Source: Seminavis robusta
Lineage: Eukaryota; Bacillariophyta; Bacillariophyceae; Naviculales; Naviculaceae
Assembly (NCBI GenBank): GCA_903772945.1
Contig: CAICTM010000192.1
Location: forward strand, 30,345-94,344
DNA: 64,000 bases
Reading direction: 5' to 3'
Below, one piece after another: positions 43,506 through 54,911 of the stretch (positions are counted from its first letter, which is position 1; each line of letters begins with the position of its first letter). A program made the position numbers and the translations under genes. The notes beneath the pieces are model-generated. The model was given only the letters and a program-made list of their open reading frames with translations. It was not told where the DNA came from and made no database searches.

Positions 43506-46500
43506 CAATAACTTTCAGTTCCAGTACTCAAGTAGTGGACTGGGTCTCGCTGAAACCCTTCCTCAGGGACAGCGGTAGTCAGGCAGCGTAGGGAGCCTTG
43601 TCGTGCCTCAGGAGTGTCCAACACCTCCAGTAGGCACCCAAACCAAGGACTTGGCCCTGTCAGTCAGACAGGAGGCCAGAAGAGCTCTGCTGGGCCCTTT
43701 TGGGCCAGCTCACCTCAGGAGCCTTTGCTATTCAATCGTTGTGGGGCAGTCTGGGAACAGTACTATCTGCTACCTCCTAAGTACTGCTTCTGTCCGGCCT
43801 CAACAGAGATAAGGATCAACTGCTCAGGTATCAAAGGGGCTACAAGCTAATCAGGATCGATCGGTCTCAATCTTTTGTACCATTTTTTTAACGATGGGAG
43901 AATCGAGCATTCTCTCCTGCTGCGTTTGATGCTTACCAGTGGAGATAAGCCAGCTGTGGGTGCTGGAGCTGTATGCCAGCATAGCTGTTGGAGCTATCTC
44001 TGACGGAATCCAGAGCTCTCGCTCCTAGACTACATCACTCCCCACGAGTGCGAATGGATCCGCTCTCATGGGTCTGCCACGAGTAAAAGACCAGTTACTA
44101 ACTAACTATCTACAAACTCACCGCATGAACGCCACTCGGCATCGGCTGCTAGTGGAACACAAGGTGAGATGGGAGATCTCACAAGTGGAGGGACTTGATT
44201 GGTTGGTCGGTTGCTAGACCAAAGGTAGGCAAAGGAGTTGCCTGCTTCGTCAGCATGACCAGACTCGGTAGGTGTCGGCAGTGTTTGTTGCTATTATAGC
44301 TGTTGTTCTTTTTTTCTTTCTTCATATAATGCAATGACAAATATTCGTGGCTTTGCCACGGGCCGAATTCAGCGGTGGCAAGCTCTCAGTGGAGCGGCCT
44401 TTCTTGCCCCGCAATCGTGTCCCTTGCTGGATGGGATGGATGGGCTGTACCAGACAGGGACGTAGTCTAGTTGCCCATCCAAAAATCCAGGGACGGTGCT
44501 AGCAGCACGGACTGGGGGGCTCCAATCCTGTGAGCCATCATGGAAGCAAACACATGATGCAACCAAATGCCAAACACTTGAGGGCTCCCCATTGCCTTGG
44601 AGGCAGAGGAGACTGAGACCTTGGTGGTTAGGACATTGGCCTCGTCTGATGGTTGGGCTGAGTTGCTGCTGTCAACCATTGGTGGTGGTTGGCGACTAGA
44701 TGGCATTGCTGCTAATGGAATCCTCTCATTCGGCACAAGCCTGGTGGCACTGGGAGTACCAAAGAGAGGTGGCTCTGCCAGAACCGAGTTGGTTGCCTTG
44801 GGTGTCGCCTTGATGGGCAAACCGTGGGGCATCCAACATGGGTTGGTTGTTGTCTGTCAAACAAAGGACGTGCGGTCCTTCTTGGAAGGGACAACCGAGG
44901 TATTGATTACAGGCGGGACATCCTGGAATGATGGAATTGTCCTGCTAGAATCGTTGTTGCTGTGGGCTACAGTACTAACCTCCCCATAAGCCAATGTAGG
45001 AGCTGGGTGACTACTGGAGCTGGAGGTAGGCAGCTCTGTAATCTCCCCATCACCCAGGGATGCATAGGGAGCACCAGCTAGGGCAAATGGTTGTACTGGA
45101 GCAACCAAGGGTGTGGCATTGGGCAGCTCGTTGCTGGCCGCAACTGCTTGCAAAGGACAAGTGGCTGGCAACTCCCCACAAGCTGGCTGCGGAGGTGGCT
45201 GGTGGTTGTGCTGCCTGGCCCTCGAGGCGGAAGCAAAGAGGGCCTCTGCTAGTTGCCCCTGTGTGGGCTTGGCACTAGTGGCAGGCAACTCCCCACAAAA
45301 TCGCTTGGGAGATGCGTGATACCGGTTGTGCCTTCTGGTCCTGGATATCCAGACTCTTCAAGATGGCCTGAACCGTATCCTCCTGGGTTCTTGTAGGGGA
45401 ACTATGGCTAGTTGTTCTTGGGCTAGCCTGTTTCCTTGGTTCTCGAGCTTTGGAGGTGTTCCGTGATGGTGGAGGAATCACTGTGGGTGTGTAGAGTGAC
45501 ATGGTGCCTCTTGTTGTCTGCCACAGGAAGAAGTGGAGCTTGTACCTGGGAAACACTGGAATCCACCTGTTGTAGCAGCACAATAAGGCTGGCTCAACTT
45601 TCGCTGGGAACACACAAAGGGGACTTCCAGGGACCTTGCTGCGGGCCTAGAAAATTCAATTTGGTGGTAATTGAATAAGGTAGCCTTGGTGCAAGCTCTG
45701 AAACAAGCGTCCTGTATCACCGTAGTGCTTGGAACCGACTTGGATTGGTGAGATTTTGCCACACTGGAAGCAGCTTACTGGGACCAATGAATCTCCCCAC
45801 AAAAGCTCCCAATATACAAAGGGAGGTACCCACTGACTAAACAAAGGATGGCGGATTCACTGGTGACACTTTCAGCCAAGCAAATTGGCGCCTTGGTCGT
45901 CTCGTGGTCACTCCGAGTTGCCTCTTCAATAGATCACTCTGTATGGAGATGATCGCAATCTCCAGCGGATTTCAATGACTCGGCGACGAAGAATAGTACT
46001 CGCAAATCACTTAAAAAATGTGAGCGCAAACAGGTTACCGACGTTGAGCCTGCTTTCGGATCGGGGAACGTTGCTCGTATAAGTCTTCGAGCGGTACCAG
46101 AGGATCCAGGATTGAAAAGGCTTCTTGTACGTTCCGTGCGATGTTGCAAACTGACTCAGTGCACTCGTGATAACTACCGAAACTGCACGGACGATCTGAT
46201 TGGCTGGTCAGCTTCTGAAAAAGAATGTCGTGTTGTTCTAGGAAGAAAACTTGTGTCACTCCGAAACTGCATGGACATTCGGATTGGTTGAAAGGCTTCT
46301 GTAAAAGAAGCGTTTCATTGTGCAAAACTGACTCGGTGAACCTCATATAAATCAAGTAATCCACCCAAGCGACATCAAAGCGTGCGTGCCAATTGCCTGC
46401 CCGTCGTCGACAAAGCACTCAGGGACAAGCATGCACGCACCGTGCAGAACAATGAAACAGGGTAACTACACACAGAGGGGGTCTTACCGTAGAAATAGAT

Positions 46501-47725
46501 GGCAATCCAGCCAGGAGTAGTTAGATAGTTGCAAAGCACCCTTCGGAGTTTTTAAACTTCTCCGGTGGGGGGCTTGCACTAGGCCGGTTCCTATGTGGGC
46601 GTCCTTGTACGTCTGAGGTACTCCGGTTCAATATGGCTCCGTTCAGCGGGTGGTCTATTGAGGTGCAGCCTAAATAATAAAACTTCGTTATTTTTTTAAT
46701 AAATCAAGTAATTCACTGAAAAACTGCAAGCAATAAGCCCGTACTCAAAAGAGATAAGCAACGCACAACGCAATAAACAGCCGTTGCCTCACAAATTCCT
46801 CAGGACGTAAAAGATATAATTGCTTGCCAAGAACGCAACAAGTCTCCTGTTAACTCGGAGACTCCAGCTGTTCATTGGAAGGACCGAACTTCTTTCGAGA
46901 GATTTGCGGATGCTTTTCCTCGCTTCGTTGCTAGCTCTAGCTAGCTGGCTATCGTCGGCAACTTTGTGTGTTGTCAAGATGGGAGTTTGTAAAGGTCCTT
47001 TGGTGACGGCAATGGGCTTTGTGTTGGCCTTATAGTCGGAAGATGGCCAAGTCAAAGGTTCCTGTCACTGTGGTGATAGCTGGAACTATCAAAATCGATC
47101 AGAAGGTTGTTGACTTAGGACTTCGAATGTAGGCTTTGAAGTGCACTTCAAATTCCGATGAAATCCAATGAATCCTACTGTAGCTGTAGTGTAATGCGAA
47201 GAGATCAATTTCTCGTCACTTGAGGAGGTCTCTTCTTCCTTTAAGAACTGCCTGCAAATCTATGCGACTGTTAATCCAATAACTTTCAGTTCCAGTACTA
47301 AAGTAGTGGACTGGGTCTCGCTGAAACCCTTCCTCAGGGACAGCGGTAGTCAGGCAGCGTAGGGAGCCTTGTTGTGCCTCAGGAGTGTCCAACACCTCAC
47401 CTCAGGAGCTGGAGCCTTCGCTATTAATCGTCGTGGGGCAGTCTGGGAACAGTTGTATCCGCTACCTCCTACTGCTTCTGCTCGGCCTCAACAGGATAAG
47501 GATGAACTGCTCAGGTATCAAAGAAGGGGCTACAAGCTAATCAGGATCGATCTCAATCTTTCGTACTATTTTCTTGACTATGGGAGAATCAAGGTGCAAA
47601 GGATTCTCCCTTGCTTACCAGTGGAGATAAGCCAGCTGTGGGTGCTGGAGCTGTTACAGTAGGCCAGCATAGCTGTTGGAGCTATCTCTGACGGAATCCA
47701 GAGCTCTCGCTCCTAGACTTTATCG
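43506..47725 (-). mobile_element. LTR retrotransposon inserted in copy 4
   Basis: LTRs at 43506-44037 and 47277-47725 differ by one indel of about 87 bp and few substitutions. They are flanked by the 5-bp duplication ATTTG (43501-43505 and 47726-47730), and deleting the element restores the synthase reading GSF-EHSRSEVW. Next to the right LTR, at 47263-47276, lies TGCGACTGTTAATC, which equals the anticodon-arm part of a tRNA-Asn; transcribed from the minus strand its complement would be a primer-binding site for an internal tRNA fragment, as in copia. A GGGGAG purine tract borders the other LTR near 44042. The 3.2-kb interior has only Pro/Ser-rich or short frames, with no recognisable protease, integrase or reverse transcriptase, so it is likely non-autonomous or decayed. 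Confidence 0.8.
44467..45288 (-). other. Pro/Ser/Ala-rich open frames inside the LTR element
   Basis: Minus-strand frames at 44857-45288 (starting MPATSAKPTQGQLAEALF) and 44467-44832 encode low-complexity, Pro/Ser/Ala-rich sequence. They may be parts of one gag-like or spacer protein broken by a frameshift. Another short minus-strand frame, 46789-47055, lies just downstream of the putative primer-binding site. No domain is recognised. Confidence 0.3.
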
Positions 47726-47730
47726 ATTTG

Positions 47731-48206
47731 AGCACTCCAGATCAGAGGTTTGGCAAGAATCTTTTCTGGACATTTTCAAGATTCTGTGGATGTTTCAGAA
47801 GCATATCATTTCTTCACACTGTCTTACTTGGTTCATATCACGCTCATTCAAATTATGCCCACATGGCGCTATGAGATCATCCTGCACTGGTTCCTCCTTT
47901 TTCAAGCCTCCTACTTCCTTGCCCTCCTCACAAGCATTCAACTCAAGTGGCTTTTGATTGGTAAATGGGATCCGTGTGACAAGTATGGCGGTTCATGCTA
48001 TCGCCAAGCAAGCAATTGGGCATGCGACTTCCACTTCTGTGTAGCTTCTTGGTCTCTCAATCCTTTCTTTGGGCAGACAAGGCTCTGGCACATCATCCTT
48101 TTCCTCCATGGCCTTGCTTGATGTGGATATAGAATCTCGCATCAGCAATCCATACAGGATCTTCCTCCCATCCAAGCTTGACTTTGTCGAGATCCGCGAA
48201 TCGTGG
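47731..48206 (+). pseudogene. Synthase copy 4, fragment b (membrane and second LbH lobe)
   Basis: Continues fragment a directly after the retrotransposon: SEVWQESFLDIFKILWM, IIQIMPTWRYEIILHW-like sequence and FFGQTRLWHIILFLHGL. Small indels break the frame near 47791 and 48115. The match to copy 2 (about 29672-30136) stops within the FVEIRES codons at about 48206. Confidence 0.85.
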
Positions 48207-49600
48207 GCCAAACCAAAAAGCATCGACCTCTGACACAGGTGCCTGGTCAGGTCCACACCTGTCAGGATACCAAGGGTTGTCACTGTAAGGTGTGATGTGG
48301 CTGTGTAGTACCTGTGGTATAGCACTGAACAGTCAGTGGTGGTGACCAGACAAAAATCTCGCGGCGCGCCAAGTCATAATTGGATGGAAGATTTAAGGGG
48401 CGGGGCAAAGACTTAGAGAACAAAGACTTAGAGAACAAAGTCAAAGCCTTAGAGGCCCCCATGTGCTTTTCAAGCATCGACTTCGCGTGAAGAACTTTTC
48501 GTGCATCAAATTAAAATATTTCCAGTGTCACGCGATGACGTCAGTCGGGTTCCGGATTTTAAAGCGGAGGTGAAATCCAATCCGGTTAGGAGTTCGAAGA
48601 CATAGAGGCCAACCAATCCTGCCAAGAGCACAAGACTTAGGGGCCGAACAGCCGAAGACTTAAGGGCCGATCCAGCTTTTGTTGTTGTTGTTGTCGAAAA
48701 TCGCGAAATCGCGAAAATCGACCATGGCCCTAGAGTCGGGACACACGGCGACAACAGCGGCACCAGTTGGAGCACCAGTTGGTGAACTTCAAGGCCGAGG
48801 AAGCAACTTTAGGGCCAGTTGGTCGAGGAGGGGAGTCGAAGCACCAGTTGGTGTCGCTCAAGATGAGGTGCCAGTAGGCGGGGCTAGAGAAATCACCAAT
48901 TGGCGAATGACTCATCATGGCAGGGGGCTAGAGAAACACCAGGCAGTGAACTCATCATGGCATTGTGGCTAGAGAAGCAGCAGGCGGTGAACTCATCATG
49001 GCCTGTGGCTAGCAGAAGCATCATGGCCAGAGGATCAAAAAGTCATTGGCCGAAAAGCACAACAACACCAACGAACGATCGATCGTTCAACAAATAACAG
49101 AGCTCCTGTGACCGGACCAACGGCATACAGTGGTAGGAGGGGGTAGCGGTAACAGTAGGCTAGTAGCAATAGCAGTAGCCATAGCCGTTCGGTCAAACGA
49201 AAAAAAGGACATCATTGTCCTCTTCCTTTAGTGACTGCTCAGAGCAAGGACACTATTGCCCTCTTCCTTTGGTGGCTGCTCAGAGCAATGAGTGGCTTCT
49301 AGCACTATCTGCAGTGGCAGCCAGTCTAATTGGAGCATGTGTGCTACCACATTGCTCCGCTTAGAGTTATGGCTACAGGAGCCTTCCTCGACTCCCAGCC
49401 ACCACCTCAGCTGTCCGCAATCTGGTTGGCATATGCAGTTCACTAGGACTATTTAGGTACAACCAAATACACCTAGAGTATGTGGTGTCGGAACGATAGT
49501 GCTAGCATTGGGGATCAATGGTGATATTCAGTGCACCAGTGCACCAATCCAAAACCGTTGGAACCCAACATTGAACTGAGAAGCCCTATAAAAAAAAATA
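48207..49600. other. Insertion within copy 4 with several short tandem repeats
   Basis: This 1.4-kb stretch replaces about 230 bp of the synthase. It contains ACTTAGAGAACAAAG twice at about 48411-48440, GCACCAGTTGG repeats near 48758-48850, GAACTCATCATGGC units of about 40 bp at about 48920-49010, and two 41-bp units, GACATCATTGTCCTCTTCC and the like, at about 49207-49288. No coding sequence or terminal inverted repeat was recognised. Confidence 0.5.
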
Positions 49601-49605
49601 TTCTG

Positions 49606-50150
49606 CTCAATGGGATGCTTTTTCTTTGTTTTATACCTTTTTTTTAGATAGGTTTTCTTGCTGTAAACAGTGGCTCAGTCGGCACAACCTCGTGTGGTCT
49701 GGCTGCAGCCCTTGTTCTCCGACTGTTTATTTAGATTCTTTTGGCACGAGCTCTTGAAACAATCATGTTGATTCCAAGAAGACATGCCCGACTCACTGGC
49801 CCATTTGGTATCTACATCAACCATGTTTGGCAATTCCGAAATGGAAACTGGATGGCGATGCTGCTCTATAGCACACCAATGTTTGGCTACTATGCTAGGA
49901 TGATGGGTGCTGAAGTTGATGGTGACCTCTGGTATTATGGAAACTCTCTCTATGAGTTCACCAAGCTCCACTTTCATGGTGGTACGATTGTGGATGATTC
50001 CCATATTAGGGGTCACTACATTGATGGCAATGGGTTGACTTTGAAGGATACATTTGTGTCAGGGGTGATGCATCCACGATGCTACGCCTCTGCTGGATCA
50101 GTGGTCTCTGGAGAAGAGAATGGTCCATGGAAAGTTTTCTTGAACAGTGG
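49606..50150 (+). pseudogene. Synthase copy 4, fragment c (last membrane segments, third LbH lobe)
   Basis: Matches copy 2 from about 30370 to 30915: ILLARALETIMLIPRR, INHVWQFRNGNW, GTIVDDSH and PWKVFLNSG. A TAG interrupts at 49733 and the first part has indels. The match ends shortly before the natural C-terminus. Confidence 0.85.
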
Positions 50151-50163
50151 TGGCAAGGAATAA

Positions 50164-50880
50164 ATTAATAGTGATTCAGACTCCAATGAATTTGATTCAC
50201 TTTCCTCAATCTTCTTGTCCGGACAGTTCGTTTGTTGATTGGCTCAGGGCGACACATGCACATCAGCCGTCCCTTTCCATTCAAGGTATATGTAATCAAT
50301 GACCAAGACAATGGTAGGTAGACGGTGGTAAACGATGGCAGTGTCAATCAGTGTCTTTTTAAAGAGTGGTAAACAGTGGCGAAACAGTGGTACTGTAATC
50401 GCAATAATTAAGTCAGCGGAGCTGTGGAACCTCAGCAGAAATGTTTCAGTGTAAAAGCAGATACCCCTCTCAAGAAGCAGATACCTCTAGTGCTTAGCTA
50501 GTGCTTAACTTGCAATTAGCTAGCTAGAAGCAGACACCCCTAGTAGCTAGCTAGAAGCAGATTCCCATAGCAAGCTAGAAGCAGATACCCTAGCTAGCAG
50601 TCAACTACTACTAGTTATATAGCTTTCACTGGCTTTATAGCGTTCCTGGTAGAAGCAGACCCCCTAGCTAGGATGCATGTAGCAAATGTCTTAGCTGGTT
50701 TAAAGCAGCACCCAGGATACTTATTTAGTTTTTGCTGACTTATTTTATTCTAACCCTACCCTTATATCTGCAGGGACCGCCAGAACAGGAAACACCATTA
50801 AAAGGGGTGGGGGCTCTGGCAGCAAGCCTGCCGAGGCAAACAGTGGTAAAATATTGGTATATAGGCAGTAGCTCGTCAAA
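50164..50880. other. Repeat-rich spacer
   Basis: No gene. At about 50450-50660 there are imperfect units of AAGCAGATACCCCTAGCTAG. GTGGTAAAC(A)GTGG repeats lie near 50322-50390. Confidence 0.5.
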
Positions 50881-51806
50881 CGTTTGGAACAGGCCAATCG
50901 GACTGCCAACTGGAGTTGTGTAAAGCGCGCCATGTTTGGTGGCGAACCTGCCCAGAGCCATGTTGTGGAAGCAGTAGCAAGGACCCTCTCAATCAAACCT
51001 GAGCATGTATACAACATTTATGGACTTGCTGAGTCTGTGGGTTCCTCACTGGTGGCTCTGCATACCCTGACTCTGAGGGGCTTGTCTGCTGTGGAGAAGT
51101 GGACTCTCCAACCCTCAAGCTTTGCATTGTCCCAGATGGAAAGAAGGTGGAGGATGGACAGGTCGGAAGCATCTGGGTCCAGTCCCCTATTGTGGCAGTG
51201 GCTACTATGGCCAGTCTGAGCTAACCACCGCTACGTTTGCAAATGTCCTACCAGGCTATGCTGGAAGCTGGCTTGACACTGGTGACTTGGGTAAGGTTAC
51301 GGATGGACAGCTCTATGTCACTGGGAGAGTTAAGATGTTATTATTATCAATGGAAAGAACTACTATCCAACAGATGTGGAGCTCTCTATTGGAGATGTTA
51401 TCCGACCAGGCAGAACCACTGCCTTTCAGCATGGAGAGGACAGTGTCGTATCACGTCGAAGCCGCAAGGCTTTGACAAGTCGGAAACGAAGATTTGGCTG
51501 TACATATATCCAATCAGTATCTCAGGTGCATGGGCTTCTTGTCTCTGATGTTGTTGTCCTGAAGTTGGGTGTAACACCAAAGACCACCTCTGGCAAGCTC
51601 AAGAGGAGTGAGATCCGGCAGACAACTATTGCTGGTGACTGGAAGGAGTCTTCTATACTCCTTCACTTCCAGCGAAGGAAGATGTTACTCCTTTTGACGT
51701 TGGCAGCGTGCCTGAGCTTGGGCTTCCTACGATCGACCTCAGCCAAACATATGCCCTCCCCAGCAAAGCTGTTCAAGCTGTAGAGTGCAACCCCAGCAAG
51801 TTGGAC
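50881..51806 (+). pseudogene. Synthase ligase-domain fragment (copy 4 or 5)
   Basis: Matches the second half of the acyl-AMP ligase of copy 2 (about 26535-27485): EQANRTANWSCVKRAMFGG, YNIYGLAES, LDTGDLG and TTSGKLKRSEIRQTT, then the start of the helical region (LSQTYALPSKAVQAVEC). At least four single-base indels shift the frame between 51040 and 51480. It lies downstream of the C-terminal fragment c, so it is either part of a further truncated copy or was displaced by rearrangement. Confidence 0.85.
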
Positions 51807-51947
51807 TACTTGTACAAGGGTGTCACTGAGTGTGTCGAGCCAAGCTACTGTAGGGGAGAAGGACTCACCAAGGTATGCGACGGACTACTCCTCGAGCGTC
51901 GTATGCAATTATCAATCTTAAAAAGGGGAAGGCCTGCCTAAACTCGC

Positions 51948-54482
51948 TTAGATTGAGATACCACTATCTTGCATTGATTGTCCATTCGGCATTCCTTCGT
52001 TCTCAAATTGGGGAAGATCAGCTAGCCCATCTGTAGAATCAGGCGGCATGCTGGAGACTGCAGACCTTGTTGACTTGGTTCTTGCATTTACTATCACCCA
52101 ATAGGTTTGCATTTCACCTAAAAATTGAAAGAGAACTCAATGAGACACAGCGCCCACAACAAAACACTACAATGAATACAGAAAAGAACTCACCTTTCCC
52201 TTTTGCGACAATCTTATCTTCTCGTGGGGTAAGCCATGCTCCCTTGCCTCGTGCAATTAGTGCTTCCGCCGTTGCAGGTGAAACGTGGATTCGATCCCGT
52301 TCGCCATTGGACTCCATTCGAGAGGCCGTGTTGACTGTGTCGCCAAACAATTGGAACCTACTCTTCTGGCCGCGGAGAACTCCAGCGGTAACCGGTCCGC
52401 TATGGAGACCGACTCGCATGGCGAGCCCAGCTGTATCTTCTCCGAGAGACTCTGCCAAGGAAGCCGTCACAATGTTCATTTGTTTCATACAGTCGGTGGC
52501 GAACTTGCACATTATAATTGCATGATCTACAATCAAAAAGAGGGAGAATTTGGTTAGAAAAGGTTTGGGCAGTGGATGATTACATTGGAAAGCACGTTTT
52601 TGGAACAACATTTTGTCCTTACCGTCTTGTGGTTTTGGTAGTCCCGTCACAGCAACATAGCAATCGCCAATGGTCTCAATCTTGTAGACCCTCCGCTTCA
52701 TGGCGATTTTATCGAATGCCCCATAAAGAGCCTCCAACAACTGGAATACCTCGACGGGAGTCCGACTAGAACTCCATTTCGTAAATCCAGCAAGATCGGC
52801 AAAGAAAATAGTCGTCTTGGGGTAAAGACTAGCGATCGCAGCCTTGTGTTCAATGGAATCAGCAGCTCCGCCAAGATCCGCTCCATTGTTGTTTTGCCAT
52901 CCAGCTTGACTTTCGCGAGCCTTGGCTTGCTCTTGTCGTGCTTGGTAGAGCTGATCGCGAACGGATTCTGGGAATAGATCCGATACAAGCTTTCCAGATT
53001 GCTGGGCCGAAGTCATGACAACCTTTTGTCGCTTCTCGACCATGTAATCGTAAAACAAAAAGACGGCGGATGTGAATAGGAACAATGCTGCCAATACAAC
53101 CGCATAGATCCATGGAGTGTCTGTGCGATAGCTATCCTCAAACTGTTGAGATGGGTAGACCCTAATGCTGTACTGACAGACATCCTCAACGTCGTTGGTG
53201 GCGCTGCCAGATTCAATACCCGCGCCAGTCCCCAGATAGTCATACTTGGCATGGTGCAAATCGCCATGGCCTAGAAAGTGTGAGTATTGTCCATCGACCT
53301 GATAAGTGTATTGCTGGCCACACGTATTTTCTAGAATGACAATAATACCATCCGATCCCGGAGGCAAGAGACCATCGAAATAGGTGCGCCAATATACGGT
53401 GCAGAGAAAGGAAGCCACCACCTCTTTGTCCTGACCGTATCCGTCAAAGACTATGGTACCAACAAAGAAACAAAGAAAGAATATGTCAAAACACGTTAGT
53501 AGTGTTTTTAAAAAAACACAGGAACACAATGTCATATGTACGGTACCTGGTACTTACTGGGATAGTACATGGTGGCGATGGGGTCGTCTCGGTATTGGAC
53601 ATGATCGAACGCGTGTAGAAAGTAGTAGAATTGAACCTTTTCTTCCTCGGAAACTTGCCAGAAATCTTCGGTCTTTCCAAAGGATGGCTTGCCGGAGTTG
53701 TAGGCTGCATCAATGGCAGGCTGCTGAAAGGTGTCTGCGTAAATGTCGACGTTGCCAATGGAGACATTGTTTACGGGAAAGGTGTTCCACATGGGATGAA
53801 ATGGGCCAGGACCATCTTGTGGCTTGGGTGGACCGCCATAGTGAAAGTTCATCATGACGGGGAAGATGCCATCGGGTGCATTTACTTGTTCAACGGGAAT
53901 TCCCTCCTGAAAGGCGAGGGCTTCCTTTTTCCACGCCATGTTTTGCTGTACGTATTGATCCCACTGAGGCCGTTGGTCGAAGGTAACTTTGGGGACAAGT
54001 ACAATAAACATGAGCTGACAAAGCATTACGAGAGAACCAGCCCGGAGAAAAAAGTCGGGAGGTGTCACAAAGGGCCAGCTGCCATTGGCGTAGGAAGTTT
54101 CCCCCATGGCAAAGTTCTCAATAATTCCAAACCGCTGATCCACCAGGGATTCAAAACTGGTCACCAGCTTGTCGCCAAGATCGGAAAAATCCTGTTCAAA
54201 GTCATTCTGTTCGCTGGCACGGCCTTGAAAATAAACCACCAAACAAACTGCAATGGCCACACTCAGCAACACCATTGTGGTCAGAAACCTTAGCCAAAAG
54301 ACCCAACGGTTTTCTTCGTGTGCCAGGGCCTCATCGTCATTGTGTTCGTGTTCGTGTTGTGTGCCATCGCCATCGTGAGTCACTTGACTGTCGTCCTCGT
54401 CTTCATCAAGAAAAGCGTTGTTACCAGCGTTTGTACTAGTAGTAATAGTAATGGTGTTGGGAGCTCTACTAGTAGAGGCCAT
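51948..54482 (-). CDS. Receptor-type class III nucleotide cyclase
   Basis: Four exons on the minus strand, 54482-53558, 53450-52623, 52526-52194 and 52117-51948, join in frame to 751 residues; introns are GT-AG of 107, 96 and 76 nt. An acidic N-terminus (DEDEDD, HEHEHNDDE) precedes a membrane segment (FLTTMVLLSVAIAVCLVVYF), a non-cytoplasmic domain with WPFVTPPDF that resembles CHASE-type sensors, a second membrane segment (YAVVLAALFLFTSAVFLFY) and a catalytic domain at about 515-690. Metal-binding aspartates are in FADLAGFT and ETIGDCY; the transition-state part is FGDTVNTASR. At the purine-selecting sites there is Glu (KIETIGD, as in guanylate cyclases), but Gln in RFQLFGD instead of the usual Cys, so GTP or ATP preference is open. 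The start at 54482 has a good context (ACAACCATGG). Confidence 0.8.
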
Positions 54483-54765
54483 GGTTGTTGATCGATTATG
54501 GTTTTTCTTTAAAGGGACGTTACTGCTAGCTATTATTGCTGGGCGGAGGATTGAAAATGAATTGGGTGGTACCTGGTAGCTATTTTTGGAAAACAGATCT
54601 CGGTCATTTTTGCAAGGCATTTCTATGTCCTCGGTCACAAGTGGCTGTTCGACGCTGGGGACCCACACTACACTAAGTCTTGTCTTACCCTGCATGATAT
54701 AGTAAACCGGGAACCCTCACGATAAAGTAGCATATCGGAATTAAAACGTGGGAAGCTTTCTGAGT

Positions 54766-54911
54766 AATGTCGTAAAAAGCTTACACCATTTACGACATCC
54801 TACTCAATTGATTAAATAAATACGACATTCTACGACAACGAAGTCGGAATTTTCGATATTTACGACATTTAAAACATACGTTTCAGCTAGTAGTACGACA
54901 TTTACGACATT
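54766..54911. repeat. TTACGACATT repeat cluster upstream of the cyclase
   Basis: The ends are inverted (AATGTCGTAAA at 54766-54776 and TTTACGACATT at 54901-54911). Five more TACGACA units in the right-end orientation lie between them. It begins 284 bp upstream of the cyclase start codon. It could be a tiny foldback element or a cluster of protein-binding sites. Confidence 0.65.

Noticed and set aside
50450-50660. CTAGCTAG-rich runs as regulatory sites
   Set aside because: The same tetranucleotide filler occurs throughout the intergenic DNA of the window and is not tied to any gene start.
53631-54293. 220-codon plus-strand ORF opposite the cyclase
   Set aside because: It is antisense to a well-supported exon with domain motifs and has no recognisable features.
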